Below are positions 9,193-18,078 of a stretch of DNA of 64,000 bases, one piece after another. A model generated the notes under the pieces. It did no database searches and was not told the origin of the DNA. It worked only from the letters and a program-made list of their open reading frames with translations. Where the stretch lies: the NCBI RefSeq assembly GCF_002021815.1, contig NZ_CP019952.1:2387001-2451000 (forward strand), in the 5' to 3' direction. Both the position numbers and the translations under genes were made by a program. The stretch is from Pseudomonas parafulva (lineage in GTDB: Bacteria; Pseudomonadota; Gammaproteobacteria; Pseudomonadales; Pseudomonadaceae). How positions within the stretch are numbered: the first letter of the stretch is position 1; each line of letters opens with the position of its first letter.

Positions 9193-9974
9193 ACCCTACA
9201 CTCTCCGCGCCAAGCTGCATCATCGACAAAGTCACCGCCGTGCACCGTTTGAACGTACTGACGCTCAACGTGCACAAAGGCTTCACCTTCTTCAACCGCC
9301 GCTTCATCCTGCCGGAGCTGCGCGATGCGGTACGTGCCACGGGCGCCGACCTGGTGTTTCTCCAGGAGGTGCATGGCAGCCACCAACAGCATGCGATCAG
9401 CCACCCTGCCTGGCCGCAGGCGCCCCAGTACGAATTCCTGGCAGACAGCATGTGGCCGCAATTTGCCTATGGTCGCAACGCCGTTTATCCCCATGGCGAT
9501 CACGGCAACGCCTTGCTCTCCAAATTTCCGATCGTGCGTTCGGAAAACCTCGACGTCTCAGTGGCGGGAAATGAACAGCGAGGCCTGCTGCACTGTCAAC
9601 TGGAAGTACCCGGCCACGACGAAGTGCATGCAATCTGCGTGCACTTGGGCCTACGGGAGGCACACCGGCAGAAGCAGGTGAGTCTGCTGTTCGACTTGCT
9701 CGACCGCCTGCCCGCCAAGGCACCGGTGATCATCGCCGGCGACTTTAACGACTGGCGTCTGAAAGGAGATGCCGTGCTGTCGCAGCGCTTGATAGAGGCA
9801 TTCGGGGAGCGTTTCGGCTCGCCAGCCCGCAGTTTTCCGGCACGCCTGCCGCTGCTTCGGCTTGACCGGATCTACGTGCGCAATGCCATGCCCCACGCTG
9901 CAAAGGTTTTATCCAACTATCCGTGGTCGCACCTGTCCGACCACGCCCCCCTGGCTGCGGAGATCAACGTGTGA
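9189..9974 (+). CDS. Endonuclease/exonuclease/phosphatase family protein (YbhP-like)
   Basis: The 261-residue protein shows EEP-superfamily motifs in order: LTLNVHKG, FLQEVHG (metal-binding Glu), ICVHLGL, IIAGDFNDW (catalytic Asp/Asn) and LSDHAPLAAEI (catalytic His). The fold hydrolyses phosphodiester bonds in nucleic acids or phospholipids. Order with the next two genes (EEP, ClsB, YbhN-like) matches the E. coli ybhP-clsB-ybhN neighbourhood, which suggests a lipid-related role rather than DNA repair; that is inference. The start is GTG 9189, overlapping the DUF72 stop, and the stop overlaps the next GTG start by 4 bp. Confidence 0.9.
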   Translation: MNPTLSAPSCIIDKVTAVHRLNVLTLNVHKGFTFFNRRFILPELRDAVRATGADLVFLQEVHGSHQQHAISHPAWPQAPQYEFLADSMWPQFAYGRNAVYPHGDHGNALLSKFPIVRSENLDVSVAGNEQRGLLHCQLEVPGHDEVHAICVHLGLREAHRQKQVSLLFDLLDRLPAKAPVIIAGDFNDWRLKGDAVLSQRLIEAFGERFGSPARSFPARLPLLRLDRIYVRNAMPHAAKVLSNYPWSHLSDHAPLAAEINV

Positions 9975-11173
9975 AAAGACCTTGGGTCGATGGCAACAGC
10001 GTCGAGCTGCTGATCAATGGTGAGGCGTTCTACCCGCGGGTCTTCGAGGCCATGGGCCAGGCGCGCAATGAAATCCTGCTCGAGACATTCATCATCTACG
10101 AAGACAAGGTAGGCCATCAGCTGCAGCGTGCCCTGATCGAGGCAGCGCAACGCGGGGTCCGTGTCGAAGTGGTTGCCGACGGATACGGCACCGCTGACCT
10201 GTCAGCCGAGTTCATCGCGGCGATGACCGAGGCGGGAGTAAGGTTTCACCTGTTCGACCCCCAGCCTCGTCTGGCGGGCCTGCGCACCAACCTGTTCCGC
10301 CGCCTGCATCGCAAGATCGTCGTGATCGACGGGGAGCGTGCGTTCATTGGCGGCATCAACTACAGCGCCGATCATCTCGGCGACTATGGCCCCATGGCCA
10401 AGCAGGACTACGCCGTGGAGGTAACCGGGCCAGTGGTCGCGCAGGTGCATGCCGTCAGCCGTCGATTGATGTCGCCGGTGCTCGAGCCCCCAAGCGAGGT
10501 GCGGCCTGTCACCGACCCCACTGGCGACATCACCGCTGTGATGGTAGAGCGGGACAACGGCCAGCGCAGCACGGCTATCGAAGCCTATTACCTCGAAGCG
10601 CTGCGTGGCGCGCGCAAGCGCATCGTGGTAGCCAATGCCTATTTTTTCCCAGGCTATCGCCTGTTGCGCGAGTTGCGTAACGCCGCGCGTCGCGGGGTTG
10701 AAGTGACCCTCATCATGCAGGGTGAGCCTGATATGTGGTGGGTGCGTACCCTGGCTCGCCTGCTCTACAACTACCTGCTTCGCGACGGGGTGCGGATCCA
10801 TGAGTATTGCCGGCGCCCCCTGCACGGAAAGGTCGCACTGGTGGATGACGAATGGTCCACGGTCGGTTCGAGCAACCTCGACCCGCTGAGCCTGTCGTTC
10901 AACCTTGAAGCCAACCTGTTCATCCGCAGCCGCGCCTTCAATCAGCAGCTCCACGACCATCTGCAGTCGCTGGCCAGCGAACAGTGCAAGACGGTCACCC
11001 TGGAGCGAATGATTCGCGGCTACTGGTGGCGGGCGCCACTGATCTTCTTGAGCTTCCATGTCATACGTCACTTTCCGCGCATTGCCGGTTGGCTACCTGC
11101 GCATCGCAAGCGCCTGAAAACGCCTGGGCAAGCCGTAGAGACCCAAGGCAACCTGCACGAGGGCAACACCTGA
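9971..11173 (+). CDS. clsB: Cardiolipin synthase B (phospholipase D family)
   Basis: The 400-residue protein carries two HKD motifs: HRKIVVIDGERAFIGG near residue 113 and HGKVALVDDEWSTVGSSN near 285. Both include the His-Lys-Asp residues needed for phosphatidyl transfer. ClsB-type enzymes make cardiolipin by condensing phosphatidylglycerol with another phospholipid at the inner membrane. The N-terminus lacks the two membrane helices of ClsA, consistent with ClsB. GTG 9971 is chosen because it overlaps the upstream stop (GTGA). Neighbours match the E. coli clsB locus on both sides. Confidence 0.92.
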   Translation: MKRPWVDGNSVELLINGEAFYPRVFEAMGQARNEILLETFIIYEDKVGHQLQRALIEAAQRGVRVEVVADGYGTADLSAEFIAAMTEAGVRFHLFDPQPRLAGLRTNLFRRLHRKIVVIDGERAFIGGINYSADHLGDYGPMAKQDYAVEVTGPVVAQVHAVSRRLMSPVLEPPSEVRPVTDPTGDITAVMVERDNGQRSTAIEAYYLEALRGARKRIVVANAYFFPGYRLLRELRNAARRGVEVTLIMQGEPDMWWVRTLARLLYNYLLRDGVRIHEYCRRPLHGKVALVDDEWSTVGSSNLDPLSLSFNLEANLFIRSRAFNQQLHDHLQSLASEQCKTVTLERMIRGYWWRAPLIFLSFHVIRHFPRIAGWLPAHRKRLKTPGQAVETQGNLHEGNT

Positions 11174-12126
11174 TGGAACGAAAGCGTTGGCAAGTGTGGG
11201 CCAAGCGTCTGTTCACCGTCCTGTTCCTTATCCTGATCCCGGCGTTACTGTTCACGTTGGCGCGCAACCTGGATTGGAACGAGGTGCGTGAATCGCTGTT
11301 GGCCTACAAACCCGGCACATTGGCCGTCGGGTTGGTCATGGCACTGATGAGCTTCTTGATCTTTGCCAGTTACGACTTATTGGCCCGAACCTATACCGGT
11401 CACAAGTTGCCGGTCCGGCAAGTGCTGCCGATCGCCTTCGTGTGCTACGCCTTCAACCTCAACTTCACCACCTGGGTGGGCGGTGTTGCGTTGCGCTATC
11501 GGTTATACGGCAGGCTTGGGTTGGACACGCCCACCATCACGCGCATTCTCACCTTGGGGCTACTGACCAACTGGATGGGCTACATGCTGCTGGCAGGCAG
11601 CGTGTTTGCCATGCGCCTGGTCGAATTGCCCGCAAACTGGGCGGTCGGCACCACTGGGCTGCAGCTCATTGGCTTCGCGCTGCTGGCCATTTCGATCGGC
11701 TATCTGCTGGCCTGCGGTTTTGCCAAAAAACGCACCTGGCGCTGGCGCGAGCATGAACTGACGCTGCCTTCACTGCGACTTGCACTGTGCCAGGTGGCCT
11801 TGGGCGCCAGCAACTGGGCAATGATGGCGCTGCTGATCTTCTGGCTGTTGCCAGAGCAGGCGTTCTATCCCTCCATCCTGGGGGTTCTGCTGATCAGTTG
11901 CGTGGCCGGGGTGGTGGCTCACATTCCGGCTGGGCTTGGTGTGCTGGAAACCGTATTCCTGGGCCTGCTTCAAGGGCAGATTCCACAAGGCAGCCTGGTT
12001 GCAGCCTTACTGGCCTATCGAACCTTGTACTACTTGATACCGCTGGTGTTGGCGGTCATCACCTACTTGGTGCTGGAAAAGCGCGCTAAGACCATGCGCC
12101 GGCAAGATACGCCAGCACCAACATAA
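11173..12126 (+). CDS. YbhN/UPF0104-family integral membrane protein (LPG synthase transmembrane-like)
   Basis: The 317-residue protein has about eight hydrophobic segments and the family hallmarks NFTTWVGGVALRYRLYG and AHIPAGLGVLE. It resembles the flippase-like membrane half of lysylphosphatidylglycerol synthase (MprF) without the aminoacyltransferase half. ATG 11173 shares one base with the clsB stop (TGATG), so translation is coupled. In E. coli the homologue YbhN also lies beside clsB. A role in moving or presenting phospholipids is plausible but not shown. Confidence 0.88.
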   Translation: MERKRWQVWAKRLFTVLFLILIPALLFTLARNLDWNEVRESLLAYKPGTLAVGLVMALMSFLIFASYDLLARTYTGHKLPVRQVLPIAFVCYAFNLNFTTWVGGVALRYRLYGRLGLDTPTITRILTLGLLTNWMGYMLLAGSVFAMRLVELPANWAVGTTGLQLIGFALLAISIGYLLACGFAKKRTWRWREHELTLPSLRLALCQVALGASNWAMMALLIFWLLPEQAFYPSILGVLLISCVAGVVAHIPAGLGVLETVFLGLLQGQIPQGSLVAALLAYRTLYYLIPLVLAVITYLVLEKRAKTMRRQDTPAPT

Positions 12127-12263
12127 AGGGGGGCGGTTGGTGGGTAAGTCACAAAACTAGTGCTGCTCCAAGCTCAGCACAGTCCCCTTGCAGGAGCGCC
12201 TCGTCAAGGCCGCTTCTATGGAATTCGCTCACTCTCTGAGACGGTTTAAGAGAGGTTGAACAG

Positions 12264-12289
12264 GCCGGGTCTGCCCAGGCAGACCCGGC
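12264..12289. terminator. Strong hairpin between convergent genes
   Basis: A perfect 12-bp inverted repeat (GCCGGGTCTGCC / GGCAGACCCGGC, 2-nt spacer) sits between the YbhN-like gene stop and the metallothionein stop. Neither side has a long T-run, so it may act as a weak bidirectional terminator or an mRNA 3' stabiliser. The 12127-12263 interval shows nothing else recognisable. Confidence 0.6.
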
Positions 12290-12299
12290 TCAATACCCC

Positions 12300-12524
12300 T
12301 CACGGCGAAATAGGATCGCTCGCTGGGAAAGTCTCATCCAGCGCATTGTCCACACTGGTTTCCTTTTTCTGCTCAACCTTGCCACAGGTGCAGTCAGGCA
12401 TGCGGCATGGCTCGCCGTTACGGTGCCCGGTCGCACACGCTTCGCAGCAGTAGGCCTTGCCATTCTGCGGCAAGGTGCTCACCGTGCAGGAACACTCGGT
12501 ACAAGCGCAGCGTAATTCGCTCAT
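12300..12524 (-). CDS. Bacterial metallothionein
   Basis: The 74-residue protein contains ten Cys residues within its first ~50 positions, arranged as CACTECSC, YCCEAC and CRMPDCTC, with a His in ATGHRNGEPC. This is the pattern of bacterial metallothioneins (SmtA/BmtA family), which bind Zn, Cd or Cu in a cytosolic cluster. An extra ~24-residue hydrophilic tail contains LDETFPASDPIS, a motif seen in other small Pseudomonas proteins and partly echoed (LLDETGARD) in the upstream gene product. ATG 12524 has AAAGGAG 7 nt upstream. It lies 2 bp after the upstream gene's stop, so the pair is an operon. No SmtB-type repressor is nearby. Confidence 0.9.
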   Translation of the reverse strand: MSELRCACTECSCTVSTLPQNGKAYCCEACATGHRNGEPCRMPDCTCGKVEQKKETSVDNALDETFPASDPISP

Positions 12525-12526
12525 GA

Positions 12527-12985
12527 TCAACTCCTTTCGTCTTCTTCAATTGCATCGTCAGTCCACGGTTTCCCGTCAAGCGGGTTGGTGCGGGCCAGTT
12601 CTGCTTCGTCAAGGCCTCGACCGCCGCCGATCTCGATCGCGTCTTTTTCGGTCAGCGCCTGATCGGCAGGGCCGCCGTACCCAGGCTCATGGGAATCTCG
12701 AGCGCCGGTTTCGTCCAGTAGCGTGTCCGGGCTCAGATCATCATCCGTGACACCGTCCTCATGCAGGCTGTCGGTCAGCGCCTCGCCGCCGGTCAAGCCG
12801 CTCTGGCGCACCCGCTCTTCCGGGAATTCCTGCTCCACTTCACGCTCTGGTCGTTCATCACCTACCCGCCCCTGACGGTCATCAAGGCGATCACTGAAGT
12901 TCAGCTCATGCACACTGCCCATACGATCCTCGATGTCATCGATCTCGGTCGGGGTATAGGCTTTGGGTTCATCGGGTCTGGACAT
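12527..12985 (-). CDS. Acidic hypothetical protein, co-transcribed with metallothionein
   Basis: This 152-residue protein is strongly acidic and low in hydrophobic residues, so it is probably largely disordered. Segments such as TEIDDIEDRMGSV, ALTEKDAIEIGGGRGLDEAELA and ARTNPLDGKPW are conserved-looking, but no domain is recognised. Pseudomonas homologues are sometimes labelled serine kinase/phosphatase; I see no catalytic motif supporting that. GGAGAGG precedes ATG 12985. It is immediately upstream of the metallothionein gene (2-bp gap), pointing to a shared metal or stress response. Confidence 0.75.
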   Translation of the reverse strand: MSRPDEPKAYTPTEIDDIEDRMGSVHELNFSDRLDDRQGRVGDERPEREVEQEFPEERVRQSGLTGGEALTDSLHEDGVTDDDLSPDTLLDETGARDSHEPGYGGPADQALTEKDAIEIGGGRGLDEAELARTNPLDGKPWTDDAIEEDERS

Positions 12986-13135
12986 TACGCCTCTCCATCA
13001 GTTGGCTTACCCAAAGTCGACTGCTCTGCACCCAGGAAGATTCAGAGTTTTACGCGGCCAGTGGCGGTTTTTTGAACTCCAATGCCGCTCCCCGCCTCCC
13101 AAGATCAAGACAGCCCAGGTTCCGGAGCCCCCCTC

Positions 13136-15637
13136 ATGGCCACGCCACTCGAGGAATACGCGCGCAAGCGCGATTTCAACGCCACGCCCGAGCCAATCGG
13201 CAAATCCGGCCGCAGCAAAGGGGCTCACGCGTTACAGTTCTGCATCCAGAAACATGACGCCAGCCATTTGCACTACGATTTCCGACTGGAACTGGACGGC
13301 ACGCTCAAAAGTTGGGCGATTCCAAAGGGTCCCTCCCTGGATCCGAAAGTCAAACGCCTGGCCGTGCATGTCGAAGACCATCCGCTCGATTACGCCACCT
13401 TCGAAGGCCACATTCCGGAAGGTCACTACGGTGGGGGCGATGTCATCGTCTGGGACCGTGGGGTTTGGGAACCCGACGGGGACCCGCGTGAGGGTTACAA
13501 AAAAGGCAAACTGCGCTTTCGCCTGCAAGGCGAGAAGCTCGCTGGTATGTGGAACCTGTTCCGCACACGGCTGGCTGGCAAGAAAGAGCAGTGGATGCTG
13601 GTCAAGTCGAATGACAGCCAGGCCCGCAGCGAGGCCCAGTACAGCATTGTCGAGGACCAGCCCGACAGCGTGATCAGCGACCGCACTTTGGTTGCCAAGC
13701 AATCCGCCAAAACGGCCAAACCCGGCAAAGGCAAGCCCGCCCCGACCAAGCAAGCCGCCAAGTCCAAGCCCGCTATGCTGCCAGAACACATGCAGCCGCA
13801 GTTGGCCACGTTGGTCGACTCACCCCCCTCGGGGGACTGGCGGTATGAGGTGAAGTACGACGGTTACCGCATTCTCGCGCGCATCGAGGGCGATGATGTG
13901 CGGCTCTATACCCGCAATGGCCATGACTGGAGCGCCAAGATGCCGGGCCAAATCGCTACGCTACGCGCGTTGGGTGTGGACTCTGCGTGGCTCGATGGCG
14001 AGATGGTCGTCAATGACGACCAGGGGGTTGCAGACTTCCAGGCCTTACAGAACGCATTCGATACCGCGCATGATGAACAAATCACCTATTACGTCTTCGA
14101 CCTGCCGTTTCTGGGCGGTCAAGATTTGCGCGCCCTTCCCTTGCAGCAGCGACGCGACGCGTTGGAGCGCTTGCTTGAGCACAGCACTGCGGACAACCTC
14201 AAGTACTCTGCGGACTTCGACGAGCCGGTTGAAGCGTTGCTCGAGAGCGCCTGTAAGCTGGGCCTTGAAGGCTTGATCGGCAAGCGTGCCGACAGCAGCT
14301 ATTCAGGCACGCGCAGCGCCGACTGGATCAAGCTCAAGTGCAAGCGGCGGCAGGAGTTTGTAGTGGTGGGCTATACCGACCCCAAGGGCAGCCGCAGTGG
14401 GTTCGGCGCCTTGCTATTGGCCCTGCACGACGACGCAGGCATGCTGCGTTACGCCGGCAAGGTGGGCACAGGGTTCAGTGCCACCACCCTTGACACATTG
14501 CACGCACAACTCAAACCCCTACAAACCGCCCAGCCTACTGTAGCCAACCCCCCCACTGGCGCCGAAGCCCGAGGGATACATTGGCTAGAGCCCACGTTGC
14601 TGGCCGAGATCGCCTTTGCCCAGATGACCCGTGACGGCGTAGTACGCCACGCGGTATTCCACGGTTTGCGCGACGACAAACCGGCAACCGATATCGACCT
14701 GGAGCGTGCCATGCCGAGCAAGACCGTCCATCAGCGCAAGGCGGCCAAGAGCACCGAGACGCTGGGTGATCTGCGCCTGACCCACCCTGATCGCGTGATC
14801 GACCCTACCTCTGGCATGACCAAGCGTGACGTCGTCGAATACTACGCCCAGGTCAGCGAATGGATCTTGCCCCACCTCAAGAATCGGCCGGTTGCGCTTG
14901 TGCGTGCGCCAGACGGCCTCGCCGGGGAACTGTTTTTCCAGAAAAACGCGGGCCAGCTGCACATTCCAAACGTGCGTACGTACGGCAAAGAGGAAGCCGG
15001 CCAGGCCGCCATGGTCATCAACCGCCCTGACACTTTGCTCGGCGCCGTACAGATGAACATGCTTGAACTGCACACCTGGAACGCCACCGACACGCAGTTC
15101 GACCGGCCAGACCGTTTCGTACTCGACCTGGACCCTGACCCGGCCCTGCCGTGGAAGGCAATGCTGGAGGCCACCCAGCTGACCCTGACCCTGCTGGACG
15201 AACTGGGTCTGAAGGTGTTCATCAAGACCAGCGGGGGCAAAGGTATCCATCTGGTTGTCCCGCTAACGAGAAAAGCGAGCTGGGACGACGTCAAGGATTT
15301 CAGCCACGCCATCGTCACCTACCTGGCAAAACTGTTCCCTGATCGGCTCACCGCAGTGTCCGGCCCCAAGAACCGTGTAGGCCGCATCTTCATCGACTAC
15401 TTGCGCAATGGCAAAGGTGCTACCACGGTGTGTGCTTACTCGCTGCGCGCTCGCGAGGGCTTGCCGGTGTCGGTGCCGGTCTGGCGTGAAGAACTGGCAC
15501 AGCTCAAGGGCGCCAATCAGTGGACCATTGCCACAATAGGTGAGCGACTGGCCGATACCCAAGACCCTTGGGCCGACATGAGCAAGACCCGTCAATCCAT
15601 CACGGCGCGGATGCGCAAACAACTTGGGCTCACGTGA
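13136..15637 (+). CDS. ligD: ATP-dependent DNA ligase D (NHEJ)
   Basis: The 833-residue protein has the Pseudomonas-type three-domain order. A 3'-phosphoesterase domain holds HDASHLHYDFRLELDG near residue 40 and HYGGGDVIVWD near 98. The central ATP-dependent ligase holds the lysine motif EVKYDGYR near 240, DGEMVV near 285 and KLKCKRRQEF near 400. The C-terminal LigD polymerase/primase holds DLDPDP near 665 and SGGKGIHLV. Together with Ku it repairs double-strand breaks by end joining. ATG 13136 is chosen since proteins of this family begin with a close match (EYARKRDFNATPEP) and CGGAG lies 8 nt upstream. The next operon begins 34 bp downstream. The ku gene is nearby but on the opposite strand. 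Confidence 0.95.
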   Translation: MATPLEEYARKRDFNATPEPIGKSGRSKGAHALQFCIQKHDASHLHYDFRLELDGTLKSWAIPKGPSLDPKVKRLAVHVEDHPLDYATFEGHIPEGHYGGGDVIVWDRGVWEPDGDPREGYKKGKLRFRLQGEKLAGMWNLFRTRLAGKKEQWMLVKSNDSQARSEAQYSIVEDQPDSVISDRTLVAKQSAKTAKPGKGKPAPTKQAAKSKPAMLPEHMQPQLATLVDSPPSGDWRYEVKYDGYRILARIEGDDVRLYTRNGHDWSAKMPGQIATLRALGVDSAWLDGEMVVNDDQGVADFQALQNAFDTAHDEQITYYVFDLPFLGGQDLRALPLQQRRDALERLLEHSTADNLKYSADFDEPVEALLESACKLGLEGLIGKRADSSYSGTRSADWIKLKCKRRQEFVVVGYTDPKGSRSGFGALLLALHDDAGMLRYAGKVGTGFSATTLDTLHAQLKPLQTAQPTVANPPTGAEARGIHWLEPTLLAEIAFAQMTRDGVVRHAVFHGLRDDKPATDIDLERAMPSKTVHQRKAAKSTETLGDLRLTHPDRVIDPTSGMTKRDVVEYYAQVSEWILPHLKNRPVALVRAPDGLAGELFFQKNAGQLHIPNVRTYGKEEAGQAAMVINRPDTLLGAVQMNMLELHTWNATDTQFDRPDRFVLDLDPDPALPWKAMLEATQLTLTLLDELGLKVFIKTSGGKGIHLVVPLTRKASWDDVKDFSHAIVTYLAKLFPDRLTAVSGPKNRVGRIFIDYLRNGKGATTVCAYSLRAREGLPVSVPVWREELAQLKGANQWTIATIGERLADTQDPWADMSKTRQSITARMRKQLGLT

Positions 15638-15671
15638 TGGGCGACGCCCAACGCGACAGGGAGTTACGCGC

Positions 15672-16715
15672 ATGAGCATGCCTCAGAACTATGACCTCAC
15701 CCAGCTGGACCGCTTGTTGCGCACTTATGACGAGCGGCTGCAGCCGCTCAATGTCGACACCCAGTTACTTGAACTGATGAAAGCTTTGCAGGCCCATTGC
15801 CTGGATATTCTGCCCAGGCCGGGCCACGGCAATACGCTTGAGCGTTGGCAGACCTTGTCGCGGGTCGCCGGCTGTGACCTGGTCTTGGCCAAGCTCTATG
15901 AAGGGCATACGGACGCTTTGGCGATCCTGGCCGAGTGTGGTGCTGGCCATCTTTCGTCTGAGGGGATCTGGGGCGTGTGGGCCGCAGAGCCCCCGGATGC
16001 TCGTGCCGTCATCACCTCCCAAGACGGGGGCCGTGTCCGCCTCGGCGGAAAGAAAGCGTGGTGTTCGGGCGCCTTGCAAATCGATCAGGCATTGATCACC
16101 GCCTGGGACGAGTCCGGTAAGCCACAGCTGGTTGCCATCCGCTTGGCCGACCCAACCTTGGGCCTCAATATCGAGCACTGGCAGGCTGTGGGCATGGCCA
16201 GCACTGCCAGTGTCGAGGTCGAATTCAACGACACACCTGGTGTGCTCGTCGGTGCAGCGGGCCAATATTTGTCCAGGCCGGGCTTCTGGCACGGCGGCGC
16301 GGGCATCGCCGCCTGCTGGTATGGGGCGGCCGAGGCGCTGGCCGAATACCTGCGCGAGCACTGCCGCAAACCCAAACCAGACCCCCACGCAGACGCGCAC
16401 TTGGGCGCTGTAGATGCCGCCCTGTGCGGCGCTCGGGCGGCATTGCGTGAATGTGCTGCCTGGATCGATCTCAACCCAGGCGCCGATGCCAGCCTGATCG
16501 TGCAACGCGTGCGCGCTCAGGTTGAACATGCCGTGGAACACGTCATGCGTCACGTAGGCCGAGCATTGGGTGCAACCCCGTTTTGCCGTAATGCCCACTT
16601 TGCGCGCTTGAGCGCAGACCTGCCGGTGTTCATTCGCCAAAGTCACGCCGAGCGAGACCTTGCAGCCCTCGGCGAACAGACCGCACAGCTTTCTTCCGGA
16701 GCATGGCAGCTATGA
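15672..16715 (+). CDS. Acyl-CoA dehydrogenase-like flavoprotein
   Basis: The 347-residue protein resembles the acyl-CoA dehydrogenase fold: an N-terminal helical segment, a middle beta domain around GIWGVWAAEPP and GGKKAWCSGALQID, and a C-terminal helical bundle ending FIRQSHAERDLAALGE, a typical ACAD terminus. It is shorter than usual (~380), and I cannot confirm the catalytic base. GGGAG precedes ATG 15672. It starts 34 bp after ligD and overlaps the deacetylase gene by 4 bp, heading the operon 15672-18740. The setting suggests oxidation of an acyl or amine-linked group in a small-molecule pathway rather than beta-oxidation; that is inference. Confidence 0.82.
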   Translation: MSMPQNYDLTQLDRLLRTYDERLQPLNVDTQLLELMKALQAHCLDILPRPGHGNTLERWQTLSRVAGCDLVLAKLYEGHTDALAILAECGAGHLSSEGIWGVWAAEPPDARAVITSQDGGRVRLGGKKAWCSGALQIDQALITAWDESGKPQLVAIRLADPTLGLNIEHWQAVGMASTASVEVEFNDTPGVLVGAAGQYLSRPGFWHGGAGIAACWYGAAEALAEYLREHCRKPKPDPHADAHLGAVDAALCGARAALRECAAWIDLNPGADASLIVQRVRAQVEHAVEHVMRHVGRALGATPFCRNAHFARLSADLPVFIRQSHAERDLAALGEQTAQLSSGAWQL

Positions 16716-17467
16716 GTGAAGACCTGATCCAGTCCAATGATGGTACGCCCTGGTCAGCGTGGCAGCACTCGGCCCATCTGGCCCGGGCCACCTGGCTCAA
16801 TGCACACCAGCTCTGCCCGCCTGGTCGGCGCCTGGTGCTGATCGCACCCCATCCGGATGACGAGATTCTCATGGCAGGCGGTCTGCTGACCGATTTTGCC
16901 GGGCGTGAAGAGGACCTGGTGCTGATCTCGGCGACCGACGGCGAAGGCAGCCATCCCAGCTCGACCCGCTGGACAGAGCATCGTTTGCGTCGCGACCGGC
17001 CGCAAGAAAGCCGCAAGGCCATCGAGCAACTCGGGCTGGACCCCAAGCGTATCGATTGGCGCCGCCTGCACCTGAAGGACAGTCAACTGGCCAGGGAGGA
17101 AGCCTTTCTGGTCAGCCATCTGACTCAGCTACTGCGCCCTGAGGATGTGCTGATGACGACCTGGCGAGGTGACGGCCACTGCGATCACGAGGCCGTAGGC
17201 CGGGCCGGGGCACAGGCAGCGCTAGCGCGTAAAGCCCAGCTGGTGGAAGCCCCAGTATGGGCATGGCACTGGGGACAACCTGACGATCCACGTCTGCCCT
17301 GGGAGCGCGCGCACCGCTTGCAACTCAATGAGGGCCAGGTGGCACGCAAGCGCAAAGCCATTGCTGCACACGCCAGCCAGTTCGAGCCTGACGGTTGTAC
17401 ACCGCCGGTGCTACGCCCTAACCTGCTGGACTGCGTGCTACAGCCCTTCGAACTGGTCTTCTTGTAA
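16712..17467 (+). CDS. PIG-L family N-deacetylase
   Basis: The 251-residue protein has the PIG-L/LmbE zinc signature APHPDDE near residue 49 and the second metal motif DGHCDHEAVGR near 155. Relatives remove the acetyl group from N-acetylglucosaminyl lipids or thiols (GlcNAc-PI, mycothiol and bacillithiol precursors). ATG 16712 overlaps the upstream stop (ATGA) with GGAG 10 nt before; the in-frame ATG 16703 would leave only one base after the Shine-Dalgarno. The adjacent glycosyltransferase and methyltransferase suggest an amino-sugar-containing product. The substrate is unknown. Confidence 0.88.
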   Translation: MSEDLIQSNDGTPWSAWQHSAHLARATWLNAHQLCPPGRRLVLIAPHPDDEILMAGGLLTDFAGREEDLVLISATDGEGSHPSSTRWTEHRLRRDRPQESRKAIEQLGLDPKRIDWRRLHLKDSQLAREEAFLVSHLTQLLRPEDVLMTTWRGDGHCDHEAVGRAGAQAALARKAQLVEAPVWAWHWGQPDDPRLPWERAHRLQLNEGQVARKRKAIAAHASQFEPDGCTPPVLRPNLLDCVLQPFELVFL

Positions 17468-17478
17468 AAGGATTCGCC

Positions 17479-18078
17479 ATGAGTATCGATGCCCAATACT
17501 TCGCCGACCTGTATGCCGCCAACGAAGACCCCTGGGCCTTTCGTACCCGCTGGTATGAAAAACGAAAACGCGACCTGGTCATGGCAAGCCTGCCCCGGCA
17601 GTGTTACGAACGGGTGTTCGAGCCCGCCTGCGCCAATGGCGAACTCAGTGTGCTGCTGGCCGAGCGCTGTGCCGAGCTGGTGTGCCAGGACCTCGACCCG
17701 AAGGCTGTGGGCTTGGCCACCGATCGCCTGGCCGATGTCCGCCACGCACAGGTCGAACGCGCCCGCCTGCCTGCCGACTGGCCAGGCGGGCGTTTCGATC
17801 TGATCGTGCTCAGCGAAGTGGGCTACTACCTTGATCCCACCGACTGGTTGCAGGTAATCGAACAGGCTGTCGCCAGCTTGTCCTACGACGGCGGCCTGCT
17901 GGCGTGTCACTGGAAGCACCCGATTGCCGGGTGCCCCCAGGACGGGCGCGAGGTGCACCGAATGCTGTCCAAACACCTGCCGCTGTACCCGGTGTTCTGC
18001 CACGACGAAGCCGACTTCATCATGGCTTACTGGTCGAATCAGCCCAGCGTGGTAGACCTGGACGAGACGTGCATATGA
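17479..18078 (+). CDS. NodS-like SAM-dependent methyltransferase
   Basis: The 199-residue class I methyltransferase begins YFADLYAANEDPWAFRTRWYE, a start characteristic of the NodS family, which N-methylates the de-acetylated amino sugar of Nod factors in rhizobia. The SAM site is VFEPACANGELS near residue 46 with an acidic residue ending the second strand (CQDLDP). A downstream FDLIVLSEVGYYL motif follows. It lies 11 bp after the PIG-L deacetylase gene and overlaps the next gene by 4 bp. A deacetylase plus NodS-type partner suggests methylation of an exposed amine, but the substrate is not known. Confidence 0.87.
   Translation: MSIDAQYFADLYAANEDPWAFRTRWYEKRKRDLVMASLPRQCYERVFEPACANGELSVLLAERCAELVCQDLDPKAVGLATDRLADVRHAQVERARLPADWPGGRFDLIVLSEVGYYLDPTDWLQVIEQAVASLSYDGGLLACHWKHPIAGCPQDGREVHRMLSKHLPLYPVFCHDEADFIMAYWSNQPSVVDLDETCI

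Noticed and set aside
12140..12240. REP-type repeat between YbhN-like gene and metallothionein
   Set aside because: The sequence has only a partial resemblance to Pseudomonas REPs and no second copy was seen in the window.
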